Positions 29,357-37,058 of a stretch of DNA of 64,000 nt are shown here, piece by piece. The stretch is from NCBI RefSeq assembly GCF_000266885.1, contig NC_018020.1:4216001-4280000 (forward strand). The letters run 5' to 3'. The position numbers and the translations under genes are program-made. Numbering within the stretch: position 1 is the first letter of the stretch; each line of letters begins with the position of its first letter. This DNA comes from Turneriella parva DSM 21527. Lineage in GTDB: Bacteria; Spirochaetota; Leptospiria; Turneriellales; Turneriellaceae. The notes under the pieces are model-generated. The model did not search any database. It saw nothing but the letters and a program-made list of their open reading frames with translations, and was not told where the DNA came from.

Positions 29357-31506
29357 TTGCCCTCTTTAGCCTGCGGAGCGGCTGCTTTGATGTCGGTGCC
29401 GAGGCGTTGCAGGTATGCAATCACCGCCACGATCTCTTTTTCAGGTGCAACCGGCATGCCGTCTTTTTTCAGCACTTCGGCGATTGCGGCAGACTGAACG
29501 TTGAGATCGGTCAGTGCCTTCTTGTCATAGAACTGTGGGTAATCCACACCGATCTTCTGCAGCGCACGAATTTTTTTGGTGGTGAGGTCGGTGTCGAGGT
29601 TGTTCTCGAACAGCCACGGGTATGCCGGCATAATTGAGCCCGGCGAAGTCACACGCGGATTTTTCATGTGCTGGTAATGCCATGCGTGGTTATACTTGCC
29701 GCCTACCCTGTGCAGGTCTGGCCCTTTGCGAATCGAACCCCAGAGAAACGGGTGATCGTACACAAATTCGCCGGCCTTCGAGTATTCGCCATAACGCTCA
29801 GTCTCTGACCTGAATGGACGAATCATCTGCGAATGGCAGGTATTGCAGCCTTCGCGAATGTAGATGTCGCGGCCTTCGAGTTCAAGCGGCGTATAAGGCT
29901 TCACGCTCGAAATCGTAGGTATATTCGTGCGCACCATTGCGACGGGCACAAATTCGATGATGCCACCGACCAGCACCGCAACCAAAGTGAGCCCTGTGAA
30001 CACGAGCGGCTTGCGCTCAAGAATGCGGTGGCGAAAGCCTGCATGGCTTTCTTCTTTGTGTTCTTTCGGCAACGCCGGTGCACGCGATTCTTCGCCGGGA
30101 ATAAACTTGCCCGAGCGCATTGTCTTCACCAGGTTATACGCCATGACGAGAAAGCCGGTCAAGAAGAGCGTACCGCCGACTGAACGCAGCACATACATAG
30201 GAATAATCTGCGTCACCGTATCGAGAAAGTTGGGGTACATGAGCGCGCCTTCGGCTGTGAACTGTTTCCACATGAGGCTCTGCGTAATGCCGCCCCAGTA
30301 CATGGGTATCGCGTAGAAGACGATGCCAATCGTGCTGATCCAGAAATGGAAGTTCGCGAGTTTGAGGCTAAAGATCGGGCGACCGTAAAGGCGCGGAATC
30401 ACATAGTAGAGCACCGCTGCCGCGAGGCCGCCGTTCCAGCCAAGAGCGCCGAGGTGCACGTGACCAATAATGTAATCGGTGTAGTGCGTGAGCGCGTTGA
30501 CGTTCTTGAGTGACATCATCGGGCCTTCGAAAGTCGACATGCCATAGGCTGTGATACCGACGACCATGAACTTCAAAACCGGATCTTGACGTACTCTATC
30601 CCATGCGCCGCGCATCGTCAGCAGACCGTTGATCATGCCGCCCCATGACGGCGCAATGAGCATTACCGAGAAAGCAGTGCCAAGAGACTGTGCCCAGTCG
30701 GGCAACGACGTATAAAGCAAATGGTGCGGGCCTGCCCAGATGTAGATAAAAACGAGCGCCCAGAAGTGCACGATTGAAAGTTTGTAAGAATATACCGGCC
30801 GGTTCGCCGCTTTCGGCACGAAATAATACATGATGCCGAGAAACGGCGTAGTGAGAAAAAATGCCACAGCATTGTGGCCATACCACCACTGCACGAGGGC
30901 ATCTTGCACGCCTGCATAGACCGAATAACTCTTCAGAAAAGAGACGGGAATCGCGAGCGAGTTACCGATGTGCAGCATCGCCACTGTAACGAATGTAGCT
31001 ATGTAGAACCAGATCGCAACATAGAGGTGTTTCTCGCGGCGATTTAAGATCGTCATGAGCATATTGAGGCCGAACACGACCCAAACGACTGCGATCGCAA
31101 TGTCTATCGGCCATTCGAGTTCAGCGTATTCTTTGCTGCTCGTATAACCGAACGGCAGCGTCAGCGCGGCCGAAACAATAATGAGCTGCCAACCCCAGAA
31201 GTTGATGTTCGACATCAGGTCAGAGTACATGCGTGCTTTTAAGAGGCGTTGCAACGAATAGTAGACGCCCATAAAAATCGCATTACCGGCAAACGCGAAG
31301 ATCACCGCATTGGTGTGCAGCGGCCGCAAACGCCCGTAAGAGAGAAAAGAAAAATGCCCAAGATAATCGGGCAAATAGAGCATCACCGCTACGATGATAC
31401 CCACCAACATTCCGACGACACCCCAGACGATCGTCGCAATCGCAAAATTGCGAACGATTCGGTTGTCGTACTCAAAGGTCTCTAAGACCCCGGTTTCAGC
31501 CGCCAT
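29353..31506 (-). CDS. ccoNO: cbb3 oxidase fused subunits I and II (CcoN-CcoO)
   Basis: This 717-residue protein fuses the haem-copper core CcoN (about 1-480) with the monohaem cytochrome CcoO (about 510-717). Core signs are WWYGHNAVAFFLT and AGPHHLLYTSLP, the copper and haem histidines, and YIIGHVHLGALGWNG. The CcoO part has its own membrane helix and the haem site GCNTCHSQM (near 552), then FRSETERYGEYS and GGKYNHAWHYQHMKNP. The start is the ATG at 31506, with AGGAG seven bases upstream; the open frame runs 51 codons further but lacks family sequence. The fusion is known from Bacteroidetes and Leptospira-like bacteria. The enzyme reduces oxygen at low concentration and pumps protons. Confidence 0.95.
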   Translation of the reverse strand: MAAETGVLETFEYDNRIVRNFAIATIVWGVVGMLVGIIVAVMLYLPDYLGHFSFLSYGRLRPLHTNAVIFAFAGNAIFMGVYYSLQRLLKARMYSDLMSNINFWGWQLIIVSAALTLPFGYTSSKEYAELEWPIDIAIAVVWVVFGLNMLMTILNRREKHLYVAIWFYIATFVTVAMLHIGNSLAIPVSFLKSYSVYAGVQDALVQWWYGHNAVAFFLTTPFLGIMYYFVPKAANRPVYSYKLSIVHFWALVFIYIWAGPHHLLYTSLPDWAQSLGTAFSVMLIAPSWGGMINGLLTMRGAWDRVRQDPVLKFMVVGITAYGMSTFEGPMMSLKNVNALTHYTDYIIGHVHLGALGWNGGLAAAVLYYVIPRLYGRPIFSLKLANFHFWISTIGIVFYAIPMYWGGITQSLMWKQFTAEGALMYPNFLDTVTQIIPMYVLRSVGGTLFLTGFLVMAYNLVKTMRSGKFIPGEESRAPALPKEHKEESHAGFRHRILERKPLVFTGLTLVAVLVGGIIEFVPVAMVRTNIPTISSVKPYTPLELEGRDIYIREGCNTCHSQMIRPFRSETERYGEYSKAGEFVYDHPFLWGSIRKGPDLHRVGGKYNHAWHYQHMKNPRVTSPGSIMPAYPWLFENNLDTDLTTKKIRALQKIGVDYPQFYDKKALTDLNVQSAAIAEVLKKDGMPVAPEKEIVAVIAYLQRLGTDIKAAAPQAKEGK

Positions 31507-31717
31507 ATTGTACTCCTTCGGTTTTTTTACTGACAGTATTTTTATCAGAACATTGTGTTGTATCTTGCCGCTTTGCCGGCGCATCTTCAAACAGCATGCG
31601 GATTGCCGGGGTTTCTGTGTCTTCGTACTGGCCTGCATTATGCGCCCAGAAGAAAGCAACCAGAAAGCCGATGCCCAGAATGAGGCTAAAAATAAGTAAA
31701 ACGAAAAGGGCTTCCAT
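31496..31717 (-). CDS. ccoS: cbb3 oxidase maturation protein CcoS
   Basis: This small protein of 73 residues starts MEALFVLLIFSLILGIGFLV and continues AFFWAHNAGQYEDTETPAIRMLFED, which is the CcoS signature: one membrane helix, then a cytosolic segment with the D-D-x-x-x-P-x-x-R-x-L pattern. It is needed to insert cofactors into cbb3 oxidase. The start overlaps the ccoI stop (TGATG), and its end overlaps the ccoNO start by 11 bases. The C-terminal 28 residues (KRQDTTQCSDKNTVSKK) extend past the usual family end. Confidence 0.92.
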   Translation of the reverse strand: MEALFVLLIFSLILGIGFLVAFFWAHNAGQYEDTETPAIRMLFEDAPAKRQDTTQCSDKNTVSKKTEGVQYGG

Positions 31718-34167
31718 CAGTTTTTTCCCCTTAGCCTTGCTGTGATCGCCGCAGAGGCAAATGCCAGAGCAATGACACTCAGCGAACTCAATGGCATAAG
31801 TACAGCGCAAAAGAGCGGCGTCAGTTTACCGGCAACAGCGACGCTGATGCCCACGGCATTGTAGGCAAACGAAACCCCGTAAGCGGTGATGGCCGTCTTG
31901 CGCGACTGCCGTGCCTGCGCCATGAGACCCGGTAATTGTGGCAATGCCGCCGCAGACAATACCGCATCGCTCGCGGGTGAGAAATGGCTGTTATCTTCAG
32001 TGAGCGCGACGCCCAAGTCGGCGGCTGCGAGCGCCGCAGCATCATTTAAGCCGTCGCCCACCATCATCACCGGGCCGCTCTTTTTCAGTTCACCGATAAG
32101 GCGCGCCTTCTCTTCGGGGCGCGCATGAAAGCTGAGGTGGGCACCGCTGCCGAAGATTGCGGCGAACCGGTCGTGCTCCACCGCGCTGTCACCCGATATT
32201 AAAGAAAGATTGTATTCGCCTTTCAGACGTTCTACTGTCTCAGAGAGATTTTCCCGCAATTGGTTGCGCACCTGAAAGCGGCCGAGGCAGGTCTTACCGC
32301 GAGCGCACCAGACGACACTGCTGAATTCAGCAGAGGGCAGGTCGGCAACTATAACGCCCTCAGCAGCCAGCCATGCCGCTGAACCGAGCAAATAGCGGTC
32401 ATTACCGATTACCGCAGCAACACCCAAGCCCGGATTTTCGGTAAAATCTTCGGGTACTTCGTGAAACGCCTCGCCGAGCCATTTTGCCACCGCCCTACTG
32501 AGGGGATGCGTCGATTCGCCCGCAAGCGTTGCAATCGCACGGCGGTCGGGGTCGCTGAGGTCTGCCGAAACGGCATCGAAGCGAATATCAAACGCACCAG
32601 GCTGCGTCAGCGTGCCCGTCTTGTCGAAAACGACACTCGTGATGTTGAAAAACTTTTCAATCGTCTGCGCTGATTTAAGAAAGAGACCCTGGCGTGCGAG
32701 CGCGCTCTGTGCGGTGAAGAATGAAAAGGGTTTTGCCATCGCGAGTGCGCACGGGCAGGTAATAACCAGCACTGCCGAGAACGCATTAAAAGCGATCGCG
32801 GGGTCACGCGGCAGCCAATAGAGTAAAGCGCCAGTCGCGATCGCGACCACTGCGAATGTGAACCATGGCAGAATGCGCTCCGCAAAACCACCTGCAGGCT
32901 TTGAAAGAATGTCTTCGTTTTCGCGGGGGGCGTTCTCCCATATACGATTCAGCTGCGCCTGGTCGACAGCCTCGGTTACGGTGAGCTTTACCGATTGGCC
33001 CACCACCTTGCCACCGGGTTCAAACATGTCGCCTTTCACGAGTGACACCGGCACAGATTCGCCGGTGATGAAAGCATAGTCTGCTGCAGCGGTTTCTGAT
33101 AGCACACGGCAGCGCGCCGGGGCAATTTCACCCGCCAAAAGGCGCAGCGCATCGCCGGGTTTTAGTTCTTTTACAGGGGTAAAAATCTCGCCGCCATTGC
33201 TCTGAACGCGCACAGCCAATGGCAAGAATAAAAGATTATCGCGCTCAAAGTTGAGCCATGCATATGAGCGGCTTTGTACGTAACGGCCAATCAGTAGAAA
33301 GAAGATAAGCCCGGCAAAAGTGTCAAAGTAACCAGCGCTCGTGCCTGTCGCGATGTCAACTGCGCTGCGCACAAACATCGCGGCGATACCGATAGAAATC
33401 GGCAGGTCGATAACGACCTGTTTTTTCTTAAGGGCGCGCCAGGCGCTCTTAAAGAATTCGCCCGCTGAATAAAAGAGCACGAAGGTTGCGAGCGCAGCAT
33501 TCAGCACAATAAAGGTTTTGGCAAAAGCCGACTCGACATGGTTCGAAAAATACTCCGGCAGACTGAACAGCATCGCATTGCCGAACGCGAACGCCGCGAC
33601 GGCCATGCGCCTGAGCAGCGACTTGTCATAGGCCGACAGTTTCTGTGTGGCTGCGCTTTCGCGGCTGAAATCGGGCGCATACCCCAGATCGGCTACAAGC
33701 TGAATGGCCTGCGCGGGTGTTATGTCGGCCGTTGCTGAAACCGTCAGATGTTTGCGCAGGTAATTAATGCGCGCGCCGGTAAGGCCCGGTAGCATCTCAG
33801 GCAGCTTTTCGAGCAGCCAGACGCAGGCAGCGCAGTGAATTTCGGGTAACTTGAGTGAAAGCGACCAGGCCCCATTCGGCGAAGCCTTCACGAACATGTC
33901 TCTGAACCACGGGCTGTCGCAATAGCTGTAATCGCTTGCAGGCTTTTCTTTCAGCGAAACTACGCTGTTATCAGCGACTTCATAAAAGCCAAGCAGGTCA
34001 CGGTCGCGCAGAATGGAATAAACCGTTTTGCAGCCAGTGCAGCAAAAGACTTTCGTGCCTTCGTCGCGGGGTTGGTGCCGGGCCAAGTGCGTGACGGCAG
34101 CACCGCAGTGCGCGCACACCTGCAGGTCAGTCTGCAAAGTCCCTACCCGTTTGACCGTGGCGATCAT
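31717..34167 (-). CDS. ccoI: copper-transporting P-type ATPase CcoI/FixI
   Basis: This 816-residue P1B-type ATPase exports copper for insertion into cbb3 oxidase. In order: an N-terminal zinc-ribbon-like region (CAHCG and FCCTGC, residues 18-46), a heavy-metal domain with CAAC (112-115), eight membrane helices, the ion-channel motif CPC in VITCPCALAMAKP (about 470), the phosphorylated aspartate in DKTGTLTQ (about 514) and the hinge GDGLNDAAALAAAD. The N-terminal ribbon plus HMA is typical of FixI rather than of general CopA. No Shine-Dalgarno sequence precedes the ATG, and a 39-codon leader frame overlaps it, so coupled translation is possible. Confidence 0.95.
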   Translation of the reverse strand: MIATVKRVGTLQTDLQVCAHCGAAVTHLARHQPRDEGTKVFCCTGCKTVYSILRDRDLLGFYEVADNSVVSLKEKPASDYSYCDSPWFRDMFVKASPNGAWSLSLKLPEIHCAACVWLLEKLPEMLPGLTGARINYLRKHLTVSATADITPAQAIQLVADLGYAPDFSRESAATQKLSAYDKSLLRRMAVAAFAFGNAMLFSLPEYFSNHVESAFAKTFIVLNAALATFVLFYSAGEFFKSAWRALKKKQVVIDLPISIGIAAMFVRSAVDIATGTSAGYFDTFAGLIFFLLIGRYVQSRSYAWLNFERDNLLFLPLAVRVQSNGGEIFTPVKELKPGDALRLLAGEIAPARCRVLSETAAADYAFITGESVPVSLVKGDMFEPGGKVVGQSVKLTVTEAVDQAQLNRIWENAPRENEDILSKPAGGFAERILPWFTFAVVAIATGALLYWLPRDPAIAFNAFSAVLVITCPCALAMAKPFSFFTAQSALARQGLFLKSAQTIEKFFNITSVVFDKTGTLTQPGAFDIRFDAVSADLSDPDRRAIATLAGESTHPLSRAVAKWLGEAFHEVPEDFTENPGLGVAAVIGNDRYLLGSAAWLAAEGVIVADLPSAEFSSVVWCARGKTCLGRFQVRNQLRENLSETVERLKGEYNLSLISGDSAVEHDRFAAIFGSGAHLSFHARPEEKARLIGELKKSGPVMMVGDGLNDAAALAAADLGVALTEDNSHFSPASDAVLSAAALPQLPGLMAQARQSRKTAITAYGVSFAYNAVGISVAVAGKLTPLFCAVLMPLSSLSVIALAFASAAITARLRGKN

Positions 34168-34246
34168 GCTGATGCGCCATGACCAGACGCCGGGCCTCGC
34201 CGTAAAGGATAAAAAGGTCTTCTTTTATTAATACCTCAGAGTCCAT
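34127..34246 (-). CDS. possible 39-residue leader peptide before ccoI
   Basis: An ATG at 34246 opens a frame of 39 codons (MDSEVLIKEDLFILYGEARR, continuing to GRDFAD and TGA) that overlaps the first 41 bases of ccoI in another frame. Its composition looks protein-like, and ccoI has no ribosome-binding site of its own. However, this frame has no clear ribosome-binding site either (CGAAAAAA before the ATG). It could be a leader that couples translation, or chance. Confidence 0.3.
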   Translation of the reverse strand: MDSEVLIKEDLFILYGEARRLVMAHQHDRHGQTGRDFAD

Positions 34247-34265
34247 TTTTTTCGGGCGCGTGCAC

Positions 34266-34286
34266 AAAAAAGGGGGCCGAGGCCCC
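34266..34286 (-). terminator. intrinsic terminator of spoVG
   Basis: On the minus strand GGGGCC, loop TC, GGCCCC is followed by CTTTTTT. It lies 33 bases past the spoVG stop and separates spoVG from the oxidase cluster. Confidence 0.85.
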
Positions 34287-34318
34287 ATACCAGATTCTTT
34301 CGCTCTGTATGCCTTAAT

Positions 34319-34654
34319 TCAGGCAGGTAGTGCGGTCTGCATCGCCGCTTCAGCGTCGGCATCGTAAATTTCCATGCCAACCATCAGCTCGGGGTGCTCT
34401 TGCCGAAAAGCGTTCACAACTGCTTCAGTGAGAAGCGCGCGCGCCTCGCGCGAGACGGGAAAGAACACGTCGGCGTATTCGCCGTTACGCAGGCGAAACG
34501 AGGGCATTCCCAAAAATACCCCCTTTCGGCCCTTAACGAGCCGCAGATTTTTCACGACGAATGCGTCAGAAAGTGTGACATGGGCATAGCCCAGAGTATT
34601 GCGGCCATCGGCCTGCGGAAAAACCTGTATACGCGTAATGCGAACGTGCTCCAT
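34319..34654 (-). CDS. spoVG: SpoVG-family protein
   Basis: This 111-residue protein matches SpoVG: RITRIQVFPQADGRNTLGYAHVTLSDAFVVKNLRLVKGRKGVFLGMPS is spread over residues 5-52, followed by YADVFFPVSREARALL. SpoVG proteins bind nucleic acid and affect cell division, virulence or surface genes; in spirochaetes such as Borrelia they bind DNA and RNA as regulators. A GGGAG ribosome-binding site precedes the ATG by 8 bases. It stands alone with its own terminator. The C-terminal DADAEAAMQTALPA is a variable tail. Confidence 0.95.
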   Translation of the reverse strand: MEHVRITRIQVFPQADGRNTLGYAHVTLSDAFVVKNLRLVKGRKGVFLGMPSFRLRNGEYADVFFPVSREARALLTEAVVNAFRQEHPELMVGMEIYDADAEAAMQTALPA

Positions 34655-34699
34655 TTTTTATCTCCCTTAGCATAGCAGGCACCTGCCTGCGGCAACTGC

Positions 34700-35314
34700 T
34701 CAGAACCCGACAAAGTGCCGGGCCAGAAGCCACTGCGCCGCAAAGTAGGTCAGCGATACCGCCGCCTGCGCATACCAACTTGGACGCACAAACTTGTTAA
34801 ACGCCAACAAAAAATCGGAGAGACCGAACAAAACCGTACCCGGTACTGCAAAAGACAGTATAGGATATTTAAGCGATATAGCGATCAGAATTCCGGTGAC
34901 GCCGATGTACGCAAATACCGGCACAATGTATTTCTTGCGCCGCGTTTGCACGAGATGCCGCGTGAGGTAGACAAACGCCGCAACGCACACTGCCCCGACA
35001 CCGAGCGCCGCCGCAACCGAAACGCCCCCGGTTCCCGTTCGGTAGAAAGCGAAGATGAAATAGATGTGCCCGAGAAGAAAGCTTAAAAGTCCCGGTAAAA
35101 AACCCTTATCGCTGAGCAGCAACAGATCACCGGCGAGCCCAAAGCCGATCGCAGCCAGCCACAGCCCGGGTGGCGCATGAGGATTAATAAACGCCAGAAA
35201 GATGATGAACACAATGGGAAGCGGCTTCGCAAACACGTACAACCGCCTCGAGCCAAGTTTGGCGGCAACTGCCATCACCACAAGTACCGCGAAAATCAAC
35301 AGCCGATAGTCCAT
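34700..35314 (-). CDS. YhhN/TMEM86-family membrane protein
   Basis: This 204-residue protein has seven or eight membrane helices. Family marks are FAKPLPIVFIIFLAF, GFGLAGDLLLLSDKGFLPGLLSFLLGHIYFIFAF with the conserved GD and H, and FGLSDFLLAFNKF. Animal TMEM86 proteins are lysoplasmalogenases, which cleave the vinyl ether of lysoplasmalogens; bacterial members may act on related lipids. Its start lies one base after the stop of the lipoprotein gene upstream, so the two are probably co-transcribed. Confidence 0.88.
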   Translation of the reverse strand: MDYRLLIFAVLVVMAVAAKLGSRRLYVFAKPLPIVFIIFLAFINPHAPPGLWLAAIGFGLAGDLLLLSDKGFLPGLLSFLLGHIYFIFAFYRTGTGGVSVAAALGVGAVCVAAFVYLTRHLVQTRRKKYIVPVFAYIGVTGILIAISLKYPILSFAVPGTVLFGLSDFLLAFNKFVRPSWYAQAAVSLTYFAAQWLLARHFVGF

Positions 35315-35315
35315 A

Positions 35316-35975
35316 TTATTTACCTCGCTCGGTGACGAGCGCCACCGGAATCTGCTTCAGCGTATTTTCATCCACGGGAAATTCAAGCACCAGGCGCCCC
35401 ACACCGGCACCCATAAATTCAAATGGTAACACCTGAAAGCCGGCTTCGTTCTGCCTGAGTTCAACGGCTTCGCCCGGTGGCCGTTTATCAAACCAGAAAT
35501 CGCCTCTGGGCTTTTCATTGCCGCGCACCGTGATATAACAAGCGTACATCGCCTCATACGAAAAATGCTCATAGGCGACAGATGTGAAGCGATTGCGGTA
35601 GTCTTTCGCCGGCACGACCTTAAAAACCCGTTCGCCGCCCACTTCTCGAAACTGCGCCCGGCTGAGGTTAAACTTCCACGGCAGGGCAGTCTTGTTCTCA
35701 AAATCGAAACGCAGCAGGGTCAGCGGTGGCAGCCGGTGATATTTCGAAGCGCTGGTGAGCCTGAGGTCTTCGGCGAGGTTGTCGAGATCATCGGCGTCAG
35801 GCGCCGTGAGCGTCAGCTTCAGGGGTGAGGCATGCAGCTCGATTCCCTGACCGCGGGTGCCTGAATTCGAAGCTGCTTCGGCCACAATGTAGGTATGCAG
35901 ACGATTCTCGGCGCAAGCCGAAAATGCCGCCAAACCCACGAATACGGGAAAAATCCTCACTACTCGTACTCTCAT
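35316..35975 (-). CDS. predicted lipoprotein of unknown function
   Basis: I do not recognise the family. From MRVRVVRIFP the signal peptide runs to GLAAFSAC, with C21 as lipidation site, giving about 219 residues. The body looks like an all-beta domain with RFDFENKTALPWKFNLSRAQFREV and YITVRGNEKPRGDFWFDKRPPGE, reminiscent of extracellular accessory domains. A TTG six codons upstream is the alternative start; neither has a convincing ribosome-binding site. It is transcribed away from the HEAT-repeat gene, across a region with two inverted repeats. Confidence 0.65.
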   Translation of the reverse strand: MRVRVVRIFPVFVGLAAFSACAENRLHTYIVAEAASNSGTRGQGIELHASPLKLTLTAPDADDLDNLAEDLRLTSASKYHRLPPLTLLRFDFENKTALPWKFNLSRAQFREVGGERVFKVVPAKDYRNRFTSVAYEHFSYEAMYACYITVRGNEKPRGDFWFDKRPPGEAVELRQNEAGFQVLPFEFMGAGVGRLVLEFPVDENTLKQIPVALVTERGK

Positions 35976-36007
35976 TAAAGACGCGGCTGACAACTCATTT
36001 CAATCGA

Positions 36008-36052
36008 GTCAAGCCTGTGACAGTCTGCGCAGCAAACTCTCACAGGCTTGAC
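36008..36052. promoter_or_regulatory. 13-bp inverted repeat between divergent genes
   Basis: GTCAAGCCTGTGA (36008-36020) and TCACAGGCTTGAC (36040-36052) are exact complements 19 bases apart, in the 106-base gap between the lipoprotein and the HEAT-repeat gene. Position suggests an operator for both. A second hairpin, CCACAG-ATATGC-CTGTGG (about 36062-36079), ends just before the HEAT-gene ATG, where a ribosome-binding site would be expected, and none is seen. Confidence 0.55.
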
Positions 36053-36081
36053 ACCTCACCGCCCACAGATATGCCTGTGGC

Positions 36082-36828
36082 ATGAAATTCGTTCTGCTGT
36101 TTATTGTCGCATCGCTCGCCGCTTCACTTTCGGCGCGCAGCCGGCATACCTACCACGCGAATAAGGCGTTTGAAGCCGGGCAAGACTCTGAAGAACGCCA
36201 GGTGCACGCGATTCGTGAATGCGCCGTGAGCCGCATTCACTCATGCGTTTACCCGATTATCGAACACCTGAAAAAAGAAGGCCCTGAATACACGCAGCTG
36301 CGCCGTGAAAGCGCCAATGCGCTGGGGCTCTTGCGCGCGCCCGAAGCGCGTGAGCCACTGATTGCCCTGCTGGCAAAAGACAAAGACGTGCTGACGAAAA
36401 ATGCAATCATTCGCTCACTCGGCCTTATCGGCAATAAAGCAGATATCAAGCTGATCTCGGGGTACCTGGGCGACAGCGAGGCAATGCTGCGTCGGCAGGC
36501 CGCACGCGCGCTTTTTGAAATTAACGACAAAGCCGCGTCGGCTGAAACGGCGGCTAAAATCGCTGGCGAAAAAGACGACTACACGCGGGTTGAGATGATC
36601 AACACAGCGCTGCAGCATGAGAACGGCAAGGTTGAGCACGCGATCGCACTCAGCAAAATTCTGTTGAGTCAAGACAGGGCAGCCCGGCTGCGCGCCGCCG
36701 AGGTGATGGGGCATTATGCCAACAAAGAGACGCTCACCGACCTCGAACGCGCGTTCGACGTTGAGACCGATGCGCAGGTGCGGCAGGCGCTGCACACGGC
36801 GATACAGCAGACTGTGTACCACAACTAA
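36082..36828 (+). CDS. exported HEAT-repeat protein
   Basis: This 248-residue protein has a signal peptide (MKFVLLFIVASLAASLSARS) and then five or six helical repeats of the HEAT type, for example RRESANALGLLRAPEAREPLIALLAKD, NAIIRSLGLIGNKADIKLI and RRQAARALFEINDK. HEAT repeats are protein-binding scaffolds, so it is probably a periplasmic adaptor of unknown partner. No lipobox is seen. The ATG lies directly behind a 6-bp hairpin and lacks a clear ribosome-binding site. Confidence 0.75.
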   Translation: MKFVLLFIVASLAASLSARSRHTYHANKAFEAGQDSEERQVHAIRECAVSRIHSCVYPIIEHLKKEGPEYTQLRRESANALGLLRAPEAREPLIALLAKDKDVLTKNAIIRSLGLIGNKADIKLISGYLGDSEAMLRRQAARALFEINDKAASAETAAKIAGEKDDYTRVEMINTALQHENGKVEHAIALSKILLSQDRAARLRAAEVMGHYANKETLTDLERAFDVETDAQVRQALHTAIQQTVYHN

Positions 36829-36867
36829 CTGCCTTACAATTTATTGACGACCTGTCTGATAAATGAA

Positions 36868-36914
36868 GAAAGCTGCTGGCACGAAATGCGGAGCATTTCG
36901 TGCCAGCAGCTTTC
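36868..36914. repeat. perfect 22-bp hairpin in front of tRNA-Leu
   Basis: Arms at 36868-36889 and 36893-36914 are exact complements around a 3-base loop (GGA); the stem begins GAAAGCTGCTGG. It ends 4 bases before the tRNA. No U-tract follows. It may end HEAT-gene transcription or form part of the tRNA precursor. Confidence 0.65.
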
Positions 36915-36918
36915 CATC

Positions 36919-37002
36919 GCCCAGATGGCGGAATTGGTATACGCGCTAGTTTCAGGTACTAGTGAGGGCAACCTCGTGGGGGTTCAAGTCCCCCTTTGGG
37001 CA
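36919..37002 (+). tRNA. tRNA-Leu (anticodon CAG)
   Basis: The 84-base sequence folds into a class II tRNA: acceptor arms GCCCAGA and TTTGGGC with discriminator A, D-arm with TGGCGGAATTGGTA, anticodon stem CTAGT/ACTAG with loop TTCAGGT giving anticodon CAG, a long variable arm (GAGGGCAACCTC), and T-arm GGGGGTTCAAGTCCCCC. The 3' CCA is not encoded. It reads leucine codon CUG. Confidence 0.95.
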
Positions 37003-37010
37003 CAATGACA

Positions 37011-37042
37011 AAAAAGCAGCACCCGGCGGTGCTGCTTTTTTT
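37011..37042 (+). terminator. intrinsic terminator of tRNA-Leu
   Basis: AAAAAGCAGCACC and GGTGCTGCTTTTT form a perfect 13-bp stem with loop CGGC, ending in seven Ts. It lies 8 bases after the tRNA. Confidence 0.9.
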
Positions 37043-37058
37043 ATGACCTTATCAGGTT

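Noticed and set aside
34168-34318. FNR-type site upstream of the oxidase cluster
   Set aside because: No TTGAT-N4-ATCAA-like dyad was found; the nearest TTGAC...GATCA lies inside ccoI and is not symmetric.
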